NCBI GenBank assembly: GCA_025150425.1
Contig: CP102281.1
Location: 2,480,001 to 2,544,000, forward strand
DNA: 64,000 nucleotides
Reading direction: 5' to 3'
Origin: [Eubacterium] siraeum
GTDB lineage: Bacteria; Bacillota; Clostridia; Oscillospirales; Ruminococcaceae
A program made the translations under genes and the position numbers. The notes under the pieces were generated by a model, which saw nothing but the letters and a program-made list of their open reading frames with translations, had not been told where the DNA came from and searched no databases. Shown piece by piece: positions 1-10,820 of this stretch; the first letter of the stretch is position 1; each line of letters opens with the position of its first letter.

Positions 1-498
1 GATCTTGTCGGCATTGCTTGTGCCGGTTCTTGCAAGCATTCGCTCGTTTATCGTCCTTTTTTCGCTCAGCCGCTCCTCATATCTCAGCATAGGAGCATAA
101 TAATCGTACATATCCGACATCATTTCATAGTCGTTTATAACCGTATCGGCAAATCTTCCCGGCATTGAATACTGCCGATTCCGCCATATATTCTCTGCTT
201 CACTGAAAGAATAATCACCCGCAAGCAGAGCCATCAGCTTATCCTCCGACAGATCATCTGTATCTATCCCCTCAAGGTTATCTATAGAAAAAAACTTATT
301 GCGCGCGCTTTCATAATCGGCAGGATATTGTGTCAAAAATTCATCGGCGGTCATTTTGCTTACATATTTCTGTTCATATACATTCCACTTAAACGCCTCA
401 GCCGACGATGTGTACAGATATATAAACGCTATACTTACAACCATTATAAAGGCGAATGCGGCTGACGGCAGTCGTTCACGGAGCATCGTTTTAAGCAT
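1..498 (-). CDS. ABC exporter membrane subunit, N-terminal part (runs off left edge)
   Basis: An open frame of 166 codons starts at ATG 496-498 and continues past position 1, so only the N-terminus is present. It begins MLKTMLRERLPSAAFAF and has one strong hydrophobic segment at about residues 11-30, followed by a charged, acidic and tyrosine-rich region without membrane segments, as in the extracytoplasmic loop of ABC-2 type permeases. The start overlaps the last codons of the upstream ATPase gene by 8 bp, which implies translational coupling and a shared complex. The family is inferred from the neighbour and from this topology, not from a motif. The substrate is unknown. Confidence 0.7.
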   Translation of the reverse strand, partial: MLKTMLRERLPSAAFAFIMVVSIAFIYLYTSSAEAFKWNVYEQKYVSKMTADEFLTQYPADYESARNKFFSIDNLEGIDTDDLSEDKLMALLAGDYSFSEAENIWRNRQYSMPGRFADTVINDYEMMSDMYDYYAPMLRYEERLSEKRTINERMLARTGTSNADKI

Positions 499-1204
499 AA
501 GCTCCGCCCTTTCCGATAACCTCCAGATAATAACGTGACATATCCTCAATGCCCTCGTTTTTCCGACTTACTATCACCTTTCCGTTATCGATTATGTGCA
601 CCGTATCCGAAATATCCTCGATATCGGAAACTATATGCGTAGACACTATCACTATGGCGTTTTCTCCGAGCGACTTTATTGTCTTTTTCAGCTCCTCACG
701 CTCCGCAATATCAAGTCCCGCGCTCGGCTCGTCAAGAATTATCACCTGCGGCTCGTTCATTATTGTCTGTGCTATAAAAACACGCTGTCTGAGTCCGCCA
801 GATAATTCCTTCAGCTTTTTAGCTTTACAGTCAAGCACATTCAGCCTTTTGAGAGAATTATCGATAACCGCCTGTCTGTCCTTGCCGCTCATTCCTTTCA
901 GTGCCGCATTATAAAGCATATAGTCATTCACCGTCACAGACGGGAAATAGGGCTGATGCTGAAACAGCACAGACATCACCTTGCGATACTCCGTCCCGAG
1001 CGAACAAATCTCCCTGCCGTCATAATACACCGCGCCGCCTGTCGGCGACAGAGCGGTACTTATTATATTCATCATAGTGGATTTTCCGCTTCCGTTAGCG
1101 CCGAGCAATGCGTTTACCCCGACCGTAAAATCAAGCGTGACCGCGTCCAATGCTTTCTTGCCTTTATAGCTTTTAGTCAGATTTTCTATATGTAACAGTG
1201 GCAT
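491..1204 (-). CDS. ABC transporter ATP-binding protein
   Basis: A 237-residue cytoplasmic ATPase that should power the permease encoded just downstream. Visible motifs are Walker A (GANGSGKST, about residues 35-43), Q-loop (LFQHQPY), ABC signature (LSGGLRQR), Walker B (VIILDEPSAGLD) and H-loop (VSTHIVSDIED). This layout fits ABC-2 type exporters of peptides or lipids. I chose the ATG at 1204 because AAAGGAAAG lies a few bases before it; in-frame ATGs further upstream overlap the end of the preceding gene and lack a ribosome site. It is the third gene of a sigma factor, anti-sigma, ABC operon, so it is probably a target or sensor of that sigma system. Confidence 0.95.
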   Translation of the reverse strand: MPLLHIENLTKSYKGKKALDAVTLDFTVGVNALLGANGSGKSTMMNIISTALSPTGGAVYYDGREICSLGTEYRKVMSVLFQHQPYFPSVTVNDYMLYNAALKGMSGKDRQAVIDNSLKRLNVLDCKAKKLKELSGGLRQRVFIAQTIMNEPQVIILDEPSAGLDIAEREELKKTIKSLGENAIVIVSTHIVSDIEDISDTVHIIDNGKVIVSRKNEGIEDMSRYYLEVIGKGGAYA

Positions 1205-1218
1205 TTTCTTTCCTTTCA

Positions 1219-1905
1219 TCAAACGTCCGTAAAGCGGGTATGCTCTACAAGACCGATAACAGTCTGTTTATCCTTACTGCACGAATAAATCATAATGCAA
1301 TCGTCATATACGATACAACAGCAATGCCGACCGTCACCTGTCGCATAGTAAAACCCGCTGTGTCCGTTTATCGTTATGTCAGTCGGCAGAACCGATGCGC
1401 TTTCCGTGTTTATGCATATGTCACCCTTGAATACACTCGCGACCCACTGCGATATTATAACATCGCCGCCGTTTTTATCGGTATAATAAACGCTGTAATT
1501 GGTATCGGTATCGCACAAAATCTGCTCGCTGTATCCGAAAAGTGCATCTTCTATTGTGTAACGGCTCGTCAGTGTTTCGGGATACCCGCTTATATCGCCG
1601 AAATAATATACCTGCGACTGCTCTTTATGCGGTGTTAAATTGAACCCGCCCGCGCTTATATAATCGGTAAAGCCGACAATATACGAAATAGCGATCACGG
1701 TCATAATAAAAGCGTACTTCATTGCCCTGCGCTGATACACTGTATGTATATCAGCCGATCTGCGCACCCGTGCGTATTTTCTGATTATTCTTTTTCTGCG
1801 TCTGATGTAACGCTTTGAAAAGCTGTGCTCCGCCTCTTTACCCGGAACAGCCTCAGCAAACTCACTGAGGATATAATCTCTTATCCTGCTATCCGTACAG
1901 TTCAT
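1219..1905 (-). CDS. Membrane anti-sigma-like protein (DUF4367-type C-terminus)
   Basis: 228 residues. The first ~60 are basic and cytoplasmic (RRRKRIIRKYARVRR), one membrane helix lies at about residues 64-80 (FIMTVIAISYIVGF), and the rest is extracytoplasmic. The outer part ends in a domain with an ING-x-SGFYY segment and a hydrophobic strand-rich tail, which resembles DUF4367 domains found in clostridial ECF anti-sigma partners. Its Shine-Dalgarno site (AAAGGGGTGA) overlaps the stop codon of the ECF sigma gene, so the two are coupled. I infer that it holds the sigma factor at the membrane; the ligand is unknown. A paralogous pair occurs at 25.3-26.5 kb. Confidence 0.7.
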   Translation of the reverse strand: MNCTDSRIRDYILSEFAEAVPGKEAEHSFSKRYIRRRKRIIRKYARVRRSADIHTVYQRRAMKYAFIMTVIAISYIVGFTDYISAGGFNLTPHKEQSQVYYFGDISGYPETLTSRYTIEDALFGYSEQILCDTDTNYSVYYTDKNGGDVIISQWVASVFKGDICINTESASVLPTDITINGHSGFYYATGDGRHCCCIVYDDCIMIYSCSKDKQTVIGLVEHTRFTDV

Positions 1906-1909
1906 ATCT

Positions 1910-2443
1910 TCACCCCTTTATAAGCTCTTCGATCGCGATTATAGCCTTATCCTGCCTGTAGCGTACCGTACCGAAAGTAACACCGAGCAGCTGTGCGGTT
2001 TCCTTAAGCGTATATCCCGCGACATATCTCAGCAGTATGACCTCCTTGAGCTCATAGGGCAGACTGTCGAGTATCGCCTTAAGCTCGCTGTTGCTGAGCT
2101 CCGAGGTATCGGGCAGCTGAGAACCTATGGTGTTTTCATTCAGTTCGACATTCCCGCTTTCGTACTTTTTCTTATGTCTGTAGCGGTCAATAGCAATATT
2201 GCGTGTTATCACGCCGAGAAGTGTCTTTGTCTTAGCATCGGCGGAAAAATCATACTCGCCGAGATTTTTTATGATGCGCAGAAACGCCTCATGTACCGTA
2301 TCCTCTGCGTCCTGTTCGTTATGAAGCACCGAAAACGCAACGGCATACATATACCGCTCATAGCCGTTATATAGCCTTTCTATGAGCGATTTATCCTCCG
2401 CCGTTTCGGCAAGCGATATGTAAAAACTAAGCGTTGTAATCAT
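1910..2443 (-). CDS. ECF-type RNA polymerase sigma factor
   Basis: About 177 residues from the chosen start. Region 2 is recognisable (AFSVLHNEQDAEDTVHEAFLR) and so is region 4 (LPYELKEVILLRYVAGYTLKETAQLLG, then VRYRQDKA), both typical of the ECF/SigW-like class. The longer frame to 2494 is unlikely, because a candidate promoter (TTGACA, 18 bp, TACAAT) lies at 2465-2494, so transcription would begin downstream of that ATG. The ATG at 2443 has AAAGG almost touching it, which is tight spacing, so the exact start remains uncertain. It probably directs transcription of its own operon together with unlinked cell-envelope genes. Confidence 0.9.
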   Translation of the reverse strand: MITTLSFYISLAETAEDKSLIERLYNGYERYMYAVAFSVLHNEQDAEDTVHEAFLRIIKNLGEYDFSADAKTKTLLGVITRNIAIDRYRHKKKYESGNVELNENTIGSQLPDTSELSNSELKAILDSLPYELKEVILLRYVAGYTLKETAQLLGVTFGTVRYRQDKAIIAIEELIKG

Positions 2444-2464
2444 TCCTTTAAGCTTGATAAAACC

Positions 2465-2494
2465 ATTGTAATATAAAAGGTGAGCAGCTGTCAA
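2465..2494 (-). promoter_or_regulatory. Candidate sigma-A promoter of the ECF sigma operon
   Basis: On the minus strand TTGACA (2489-2494) and TACAAT (2465-2470) are separated by 18 bp. The predicted transcript would start near 2458, just ahead of the ATG at 2443. Confidence 0.55.
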
Positions 2495-2613
2495 TCAAAT
2501 AAATTTCTCTCTTGTCTTATGTAACGAAGCTGAAAGCCGATTTTGCGGTTCGGTTTTTATTTTCCGCCTTTTGCACAAAAACAGCAGTCGGAAATTGTCA
2601 GTTATAACGAAAA

Positions 2614-2640
2614 AACGCACAGGTGATAATGCTGTGCGTT
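2614..2640 (-). terminator. Hairpin with minus-strand T-tract
   Basis: A perfect 9-bp stem, AACGCACAG with CTGTGCGTT, around a 9-nt loop. On the minus strand it is followed by GTTTTTTCG, as in an intrinsic terminator. No intact minus-strand gene lies just upstream, so it may be a relic. Confidence 0.5.
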
Positions 2641-2648
2641 TTGAACCG

Positions 2649-2677
2649 ACCGCCTGCACGTTTCCCGTGCAGGCGGT
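2649..2677. terminator. GC-rich 12-bp hairpin
   Basis: ACCGCCTGCACG pairs perfectly with CGTGCAGGCGGT across a 5-nt loop. On the plus strand it is followed by GCTTTTA. It sits in a decayed stretch with no intact gene. Confidence 0.45.
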
Positions 2678-2867
2678 GCTTTTATGTTTATTTCAGGAAC
2701 TCGGCAAATATGCGACCGAGTATGTGGTACTGCCGCTGTAATTGTTCTCTGGCTGTGCAAAATTGCTTCTATTATATGCCGGAGCGTTTATTCGGAGCTG
2801 CGGATTATTTCTACAGGTCGTTTTTTACTCATCATTCTTATTGGAATTACAGATGAAACAAGCGTAA

Positions 2868-3200
2868 GAGCTACGGTTATCAGCGGTAAAATCCGTTCAG
2901 CCATTCGGCAAGTCTACCGCTGCAAGTCCAACCACTCCGCCACTCGTCACCGAAAAGTTCGGCATAAAATCACCCGTTCCCAAAGCCGCTTTACCCGTTC
3001 CCGACAGAAAACACACCAACACCCCCGATTTTGACGAATCGTCAATAACAGTAGGTATGACCGTAATACATAAAAAATTCGGCGAAGGAAAAGTGCAGTC
3101 AATCGCTGATAAACATATATATGTAAAATTTGCTGACGGTCAGAAAAATTTCGCCTTCCCCAACGCCTTCACCGACGGCTTCCTGCACCTGCCGAAATAA
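2868..3200 (+). pseudogene. 5'-truncated remnant encoding a small beta-barrel-like C-terminal domain
   Basis: After a stop at 2865-2867 one frame stays open to TAA 3198-3200 but has no ATG until 3057. Its last ~50 residues read like a real domain: VGMTVIHKKFGEGKV, then YVKFADGQKNFAFPNAF, ending GFLHLPK. The pattern GDxVxHKxFGxGxV...vxFxxgxKxFxxPxaF occurs at the C-terminus of several Firmicute proteins, including some helicases and nucleases. Upstream the same frame gives low-complexity proline/lysine sequence and then stops. I therefore read it as the tail of a lost gene. A 47-residue peptide from ATG 3057 cannot be excluded. The surrounding 2.5-3.25 kb holds only hairpins otherwise. Confidence 0.5.
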
Positions 3201-3205
3201 CCAAA

Positions 3206-3240
3206 AGCAACAGCCCGACTGAATCAGTCGGGCTGTTGCT
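3206..3240. terminator. Long hairpin after the gene remnant
   Basis: AGCAACAGCCCGACTGA pairs with TCAGTCGGGCTGTTGCT, a 17-bp stem with almost no loop. It follows the remnant's stop codon by 5 bp. On the minus strand it is followed by TTTTGG, so it may act in either direction. Confidence 0.6.
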
Positions 3241-3249
3241 GTATACAAC

Positions 3250-3277
3250 AAAAAAATCCCGTGCAAAATACACGGGA
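3250..3277 (-). terminator. Intrinsic terminator of the rRNA-tRNA operon
   Basis: On the minus strand TCCCGTG, a 7-nt loop and CACGGGA are followed by seven T residues. It lies 8 bp beyond the CCA end of the last tRNA-Lys, which marks the end of the rrn transcript. Confidence 0.85.
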
Positions 3278-3284
3278 CTAAACT

Positions 3285-3360
3285 TGGTACACCTTCAGGG
3301 ACTCGAACCCAGGACCCACTGATTAAGAGTCAGTTGCTCTACCAACTGAGCTAAAGGTGC
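3285..3360 (-). tRNA. tRNA-Lys (CTT), second copy
   Basis: A 76-nt cloverleaf. The anticodon arm ACTGA-CTCTTAA-TCAGT gives anticodon CTT, the T-arm is GGGTTCGAGTCC, and CCA is encoded at 3285-3287. The sequence is identical to the tRNA at 3707-3782. It is the last gene of the rrn transcript. Confidence 0.96.
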
Positions 3361-3375
3361 ATATTTGATAAAGTG

Positions 3376-3401
3376 AAAAAGCACGCTACAGCGTGCTTTT
3401 T
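3376..3401 (-). terminator. Terminator-like hairpin between tRNA-Trp and tRNA-Lys
   Basis: AAAAAGCACGC pairs with GCGTGCTTTTT across a 4-nt loop, and a T-tract follows on the minus strand. It lies inside the tRNA cluster, so it could be an attenuator or a processing signal rather than an absolute stop. Confidence 0.65.
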
Positions 3402-3404
3402 ATT

Positions 3405-3478
3405 TGGCAGGGGTGGTAGGAATCGAACCCACGTCAAAGGTTTTGGAGACCCCTATTCTGCCATTGAACCACACCCCT
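3405..3478 (-). tRNA. tRNA-Trp (CCA)
   Basis: A 74-nt cloverleaf. The anticodon loop is CTCCAAA, giving anticodon CCA. The acceptor AGGGGTG pairs with CACCCCT, followed by discriminator G and an encoded CCA. Confidence 0.96.
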
Positions 3479-3507
3479 ATAGGTAAAAAGCTCGGCACCA
3501 ATAAAAT

Positions 3508-3584
3508 TGGTGCACCATCAGGGACTCGAACCCCGGACCGACCGGTTATGAGCCGGTTGCTCTAACCAACTGAGCTAATGGTGC
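3508..3584 (-). tRNA. tRNA-Met (CAT)
   Basis: A 77-nt cloverleaf with anticodon arm ACCGG-CTCATAA-CCGGT and acceptor GCACCAT with ATGGTGC, ending in an encoded CCA. The standard first acceptor base pair argues against initiator tRNA, and it is most like elongator tRNA-Met. A lysidine-modified tRNA-Ile2 with a CAT anticodon cannot be ruled out by eye. Confidence 0.9.
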
Positions 3585-3586
3585 AT

Positions 3587-3661
3587 TGGTGACCTGTGGG
3601 GGAATCGAACCCCCGTCGCCGGCGTGAGAGGCCGGAGTCTTAACCGCTTGACCAACAGGCC
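3587..3661 (-). tRNA. tRNA-Glu (CTC)
   Basis: A 75-nt cloverleaf. The anticodon arm CCGGC-CTCTCAC-GCCGG gives anticodon CTC. The acceptor GGCCTGT pairs with ACAGGTC, and CCA is encoded. Only 2 bp separate it from tRNA-Met. Confidence 0.95.
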
Positions 3662-3669
3662 ATATAGAT

Positions 3670-3701
3670 AAAAAGAATAGGCTGATGGGCCTATTCTTTT
3701 T
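3670..3701 (-). terminator. Terminator-like hairpin between tRNA-Lys and tRNA-Glu
   Basis: AAAAAGAATAGG pairs with CCTATTCTTTTT around an 8-nt loop, and T residues follow on the minus strand. It is the second such hairpin inside the tRNA cluster. Confidence 0.6.
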
Positions 3702-3706
3702 AAGTT

Positions 3707-3782
3707 TGGTACACCTTCAGGGACTCGAACCCAGGACCCACTGATTAAGAGTCAGTTGCTCTACCAACTGAGCTAAAGGTGC
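3707..3782 (-). tRNA. tRNA-Lys (CTT), first copy
   Basis: A 76-nt cloverleaf with anticodon CTT and encoded CCA, identical to the copy at 3285-3360. It begins 6 bp after the 5S rRNA end. Confidence 0.96.
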
Positions 3783-3788
3783 ATATAT

Positions 3789-3904
3789 GTCGGCATCTAT
3801 CTATCTTCCCGGGCAGTCACCCGCCAAGTATTTTCGACGTAAATGAGCTTAACTACTGTGTTCGGAATGGGAACAGGTGGAACCTCATCACAATCAACAC
3901 CGAC
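3789..3904 (-). rRNA. rrf: 5S ribosomal RNA
   Basis: A 116-nt 5S gene. It contains the conserved segment around CCATTCCGAACACAG and GTAGTTAAG, and its ends GTCGG...CCGAC pair as helix I. It lies about 60 bp after the 23S gene in the usual 16S-23S-5S order. Confidence 0.96.
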
Positions 3905-3918
3905 TTTTAAGGGATATT

Positions 3919-3941
3919 CCCTCAAAATTGAATAACGAACC
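3919..3941 (-). other. 23S rRNA processing stem, 3' trailer half
   Basis: The minus-strand trailer CGTTATTCAATTTTGAGGG is complementary to the 23S leader at 6901-6921 (CTTTGAAAATTGAATAACG). The paired strands would form the long stalk that RNase III-type enzymes cleave to release pre-23S. Confidence 0.8.
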
Positions 3942-3964
3942 AAAAACAAAACATATATTCTCAT

Positions 3965-6797
<2,833 letters not shown>

Positions 6798-6900
6798 TAT
6801 TCAAGAATTATGTCTTGTTTTTCAACAGAAGAATTGTTTGAAATTGTATTTTACCCATTAAATTTCTTTAATTGGATATCTTTAATTTCCTCTTTGTTGT

Positions 6901-6921
6901 TTCGTTATTCAATTTTCAAAG
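6901..6921 (-). other. 23S rRNA processing stem, 5' leader half
   Basis: The leader CTTTGAAAATTGAATAACG pairs with the trailer at 3919-3941 and lies about 100 nt before the mature 23S 5' end. Confidence 0.8.
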
Positions 6922-6964
6922 AACATCTCTCACTCTCCGACATTTGAAGTCCTTGAGTGTTATT

Positions 6965-7040
6965 TGGTGGAGATGAGGAGAATCGAACTCCTGACCCCCT
7001 GCTTGCAAGGCAGGTGCTCTCCCAGCTGAGCTACACCCCC
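6965..7040 (-). tRNA. tRNA-Ala (TGC) in the 16S-23S spacer
   Basis: A 76-nt cloverleaf. The anticodon loop CTTGCAA gives TGC, the T-arm is GAGTTCGATTCTC, and CCA is encoded at 6965-6967. A tRNA-Ala in the 16S-23S spacer is a common arrangement. Confidence 0.96.
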
Positions 7041-7127
7041 AAATTGGGTTTGAAGGTTGTGTTGTCTGACTTCTTTTCGTTGTCAGCCTTTGCTCCGGCT
7101 TTTCCTTCGTTTTCTTTTGAAAACGAA

Positions 7128-7148
7128 TCCCAGCTGAGCTACACCCCC
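7128..7148 (-). repeat. Duplicated 5' fragment of tRNA-Ala
   Basis: These 21 bases exactly repeat the first 21 nt of the tRNA-Ala gene at 7020-7040, about 90 bp upstream of it in transcript order. The rest of a tRNA is absent. It looks like a tRNA relic from recombination within the spacer. Confidence 0.8.
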
Positions 7149-7187
7149 ATATTTAATTGTTGGTGTCTTGCTCGCTCTGAGGGCAAG

Positions 7188-7212
7188 TTCCTTCAAAATT
7201 GAACAATACAGA
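7188..7212 (-). other. 16S rRNA processing stem, 3' trailer half
   Basis: The minus-strand trailer TGTTCAATTTTGAAGGAAC is complementary to the 16S leader at 8929-8953 (GTTCCTTGAAAATTGAACA), so the two bracket the 16S gene as its processing stalk. Confidence 0.8.
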
Positions 7213-7270
7213 TTCAAGAACTTGTGAGCAAGTTCTTCTTACGAACGATGTTCGCATCGCTCTTTTTCTT

Positions 7271-8786
<1,516 letters not shown>

Positions 8787-8928
8787 TGGTATATTCAAGC
8801 TCTCGCTTTAAATATCAAAGTTTGATTGCTCTGCTGAACGCTAACTTGCTATCTATTAGCACGTTATTTTGTGTTCATCCAGAATTTCTTGTTATTCTCT
8901 TAAGAATCTCAAGGTAATGTTTTTAATT

Positions 8929-8953
8929 CTGTACTGTTCAATTTTCAAGGAAC
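8929..8953 (-). other. 16S rRNA processing stem, 5' leader half
   Basis: The leader GTTCCTTGAAAATTGAACAG pairs with the trailer at 7188-7212. It lies about 140 nt before the mature 16S 5' end. Confidence 0.8.
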
Positions 8954-8981
8954 TTTGTGCCGCTCTTGCGACAGCTTATTT

Positions 8982-9010
8982 ATTATATCACATTCATTCG
9001 AGTTTGTCAA
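8982..9010 (-). promoter_or_regulatory. rRNA operon promoter, gene-proximal
   Basis: A perfect sigma-A consensus: TTGACA (9005-9010), 17 bp, TATAAT (8982-8987). It lies about 200 bp upstream of 16S. Confidence 0.92.
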
Positions 9011-9213
9011 GCACTTTTTTGAAATTTTTTAAATTTCTTTTTTCACAGTTTTGAACTTTTTACCGGTCGGTCACCGTGCTTCCGCCGTTTCTTCCTTCCG
9101 GTTTTTTCGGTCCATCTCCGTACCCTCGACTGCCCTCTTTCTCACTGTTCAAGCGGTTTCAGGCTTTCTCAAGTACCCTCTGTTTTTGTGCCCTCTCGTT
9201 TGAGTGCTTGTCT

Positions 9214-9242
9214 ATTATATCACGCTTTTCGAGCTTTGTCAA
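9214..9242 (-). promoter_or_regulatory. rRNA operon promoter, gene-distal
   Basis: A second perfect consensus: TTGACA (9237-9242), 17 bp, TATAAT (9214-9219), 232 bp upstream of the first. The two share flanking words such as CTCGAA in the spacer. The 8787-9440 gap otherwise holds only the leader and AT-rich DNA. Confidence 0.92.
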
Positions 9243-9408
9243 CATCTTTTTCATTTTAATTTTGCACAAATGGTTTTAAACCGTTATATTCTCCGATTGT
9301 GCAAAATGTAAACAACCACAATATACAGTTTCTCGCTATCAATATTTAGTTATCAACAGCCGAGTTCCTGTATGTTGAAAACTCGTGCATTCTTTCCGTA
9401 AAGCTAAA

Positions 9409-9432
9409 ACAATGCCGCCCTTTAAGGACGGC
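9409..9432 (-). terminator. Intrinsic terminator of nrdR
   Basis: GCCGTCC, a short loop and GGGCGGC (one mismatch) are followed on the minus strand by ATTGTTTTAG, 14 bp after the nrdR stop. Confidence 0.75.
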
Positions 9433-9445
9433 ACCGATAAAAATC

Positions 9446-9895
9446 CTATTTTTCCTCGTTCAGTTCGGAAATTATTCTGACAAAGCTGTCAATATCATTA
9501 AAGTCACGATATACCGAAGCAAATCTGATATACGCCACCTTATCTATATCCTTCAGCCTGCGCAGTACCAGTTCGCCGATCTCGTCCGACGATACCTCCC
9601 GCCTGAACTGGTTCTTCAGTTCCTGTACAATATCCTCAACCATTTTTTCAAGGTCCTCGATCTGTACCGGACGTTTCACCGTAGCTCTCGCAAGCCTGTT
9701 TATCAGCTTGTCACGATCAAAAGGTTCAATGGTATTATCCTTTTTCACAACCATAAGCGGTATTGTTTCCACCATTTCATAGGTCGTAAAACGGCACTTG
9801 CACGACAGACATTCACGTCTTCTGCGAATTTTATTTTCCGCAGGGCGACTGTCTATTACCTTGCTGTCCTCATATCCGCATTCCGGGCATTTCAT
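9446..9895 (-). CDS. nrdR: Transcriptional repressor NrdR
   Basis: 149 residues, the family's normal length. The N-terminal zinc ribbon uses Cys3/Cys6 and the CLSC pair near residues 29-32, with the RRRRECL and RFTTYE segments typical of NrdR. It is followed by an ATP-cone domain from about residue 46 (VVKKDNTIEPFDRDKL) to 136. NrdR senses ATP/dATP and represses ribonucleotide reductase genes by binding NrdR boxes. No reductase gene is in this window. It is transcribed alone from a promoter at 9958-9986. Confidence 0.97.
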   Translation of the reverse strand: MKCPECGYEDSKVIDSRPAENKIRRRRECLSCKCRFTTYEMVETIPLMVVKKDNTIEPFDRDKLINRLARATVKRPVQIEDLEKMVEDIVQELKNQFRREVSSDEIGELVLRRLKDIDKVAYIRFASVYRDFNDIDSFVRIISELNEEK

Positions 9896-9957
9896 CTGTT
9901 TTCCTCGCTTTCGCTCTGATCCTCACGGTTTCCTTTTCCATATTCCTGTATTTATGT

Positions 9958-9986
9958 ATTTTAACACACTTTCGCAGCTTTTTCAA
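9958..9986 (-). promoter_or_regulatory. Candidate nrdR promoter
   Basis: TTGAAA (9981-9986), 17 bp, TAAAAT (9958-9963) on the minus strand, 63 bp from the nrdR start. Confidence 0.7.
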
Positions 9987-9999
9987 GCATTTTCTGTAA

Positions 10000-10803
10000 T
10001 CAAAGACCCATCTTATACTTATCGTATATCTTTTTCATATTATTCGCGCATACAGCAAGTTCGTCATAGCTGCTGTAGTTCTCACGGTAAAGCTCTACTA
10101 TCATTGCTTTATCGTACTTTATTTTTTCAAGTTCGCCGAAAAGACGGTTGAAGTTAAAGCTGCCCTTTCCTATCGGCAGGCAATCGCAACCTGCGTTTCC
10201 GTCGCTTACATGAAGATGTACGACCTTGTCACCTATTATATCCATAAGCCTGAACGGATCTACATTGCTCCTTCTCGCCTGTTTGAGATCTACAACAAAT
10301 CTGACCTCGTCGCCGAGTTGTCCGATCATATCCTCGATAAATCTTACACTGCTGCTCTTGCAGTAGCAGATGTTTTCCTGTGCCACCGTAACACCGAATT
10401 CTTTTGCAAGGCGGAACAGACGCAGATAACGTTCCATGTACCTTTCATCAGGTACCTTTGAGCTTAGGATAGCTCCGTGCAGAACAAACACATCCGCACC
10501 GATCTCCGCCATAACCTCAAAATACCTCTTGTAAATATCAATCAGATATTCGGTTCTGCGTGGATAATCGCCGAAAAGAAACAGCGTTTCCATAGGCGAA
10601 GAAAACGGATGCATGGATATTACGTTCATCCCGTATTCACCGATGATCCTTCTTAGTTCAACAAGCACCTGCCCTTCAAGCTCGTCTATCGAATTTACGA
10701 ATATCTCAACATTTTTTACACCCCGCTCGGCAAGCTCATAAAGAGCCTTTTCTGTTTCAAGAGGGTACAGACAAGCCGTTGATACGCCAATATCCATTTT
10801 CAT
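10000..10803 (-). CDS. Sugar phosphate isomerase/epimerase-like TIM barrel
   Basis: 267 residues in the AP-endonuclease-2 / xylose-isomerase-like TIM-barrel fold. Supporting segments are the N-terminal strand MDIGVSTACLY, VISMHPFSS, VFVLHGA, VTVAQENICYC, VRFVVDLKQA, VVHLHVSDG and the late MIVELYREN. The His/Glu/Asp residues in these strands sit where this family binds a divalent metal. The substrate cannot be told from sequence. The ATG at 10803 follows GAAAGGAAG with good spacing; the longer frame reaches into the neighbouring gene. It starts 17 bp after the yfhO-like gene and is probably cotranscribed with it. Confidence 0.85.
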   Translation of the reverse strand: MKMDIGVSTACLYPLETEKALYELAERGVKNVEIFVNSIDELEGQVLVELRRIIGEYGMNVISMHPFSSPMETLFLFGDYPRRTEYLIDIYKRYFEVMAEIGADVFVLHGAILSSKVPDERYMERYLRLFRLAKEFGVTVAQENICYCKSSSVRFIEDMIGQLGDEVRFVVDLKQARRSNVDPFRLMDIIGDKVVHLHVSDGNAGCDCLPIGKGSFNFNRLFGELEKIKYDKAMIVELYRENYSSYDELAVCANNMKKIYDKYKMGL

Positions 10804-10820
10804 TACTTCCTTTCTGAAAA

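Noticed and set aside
2684-3034. A 116-residue frame with a hydrophobic stretch in the decayed region
   Set aside because: It has no Shine-Dalgarno site, its second half is basic low-complexity sequence antagonistic to the in-frame domain remnant, and it crosses a strong hairpin region.
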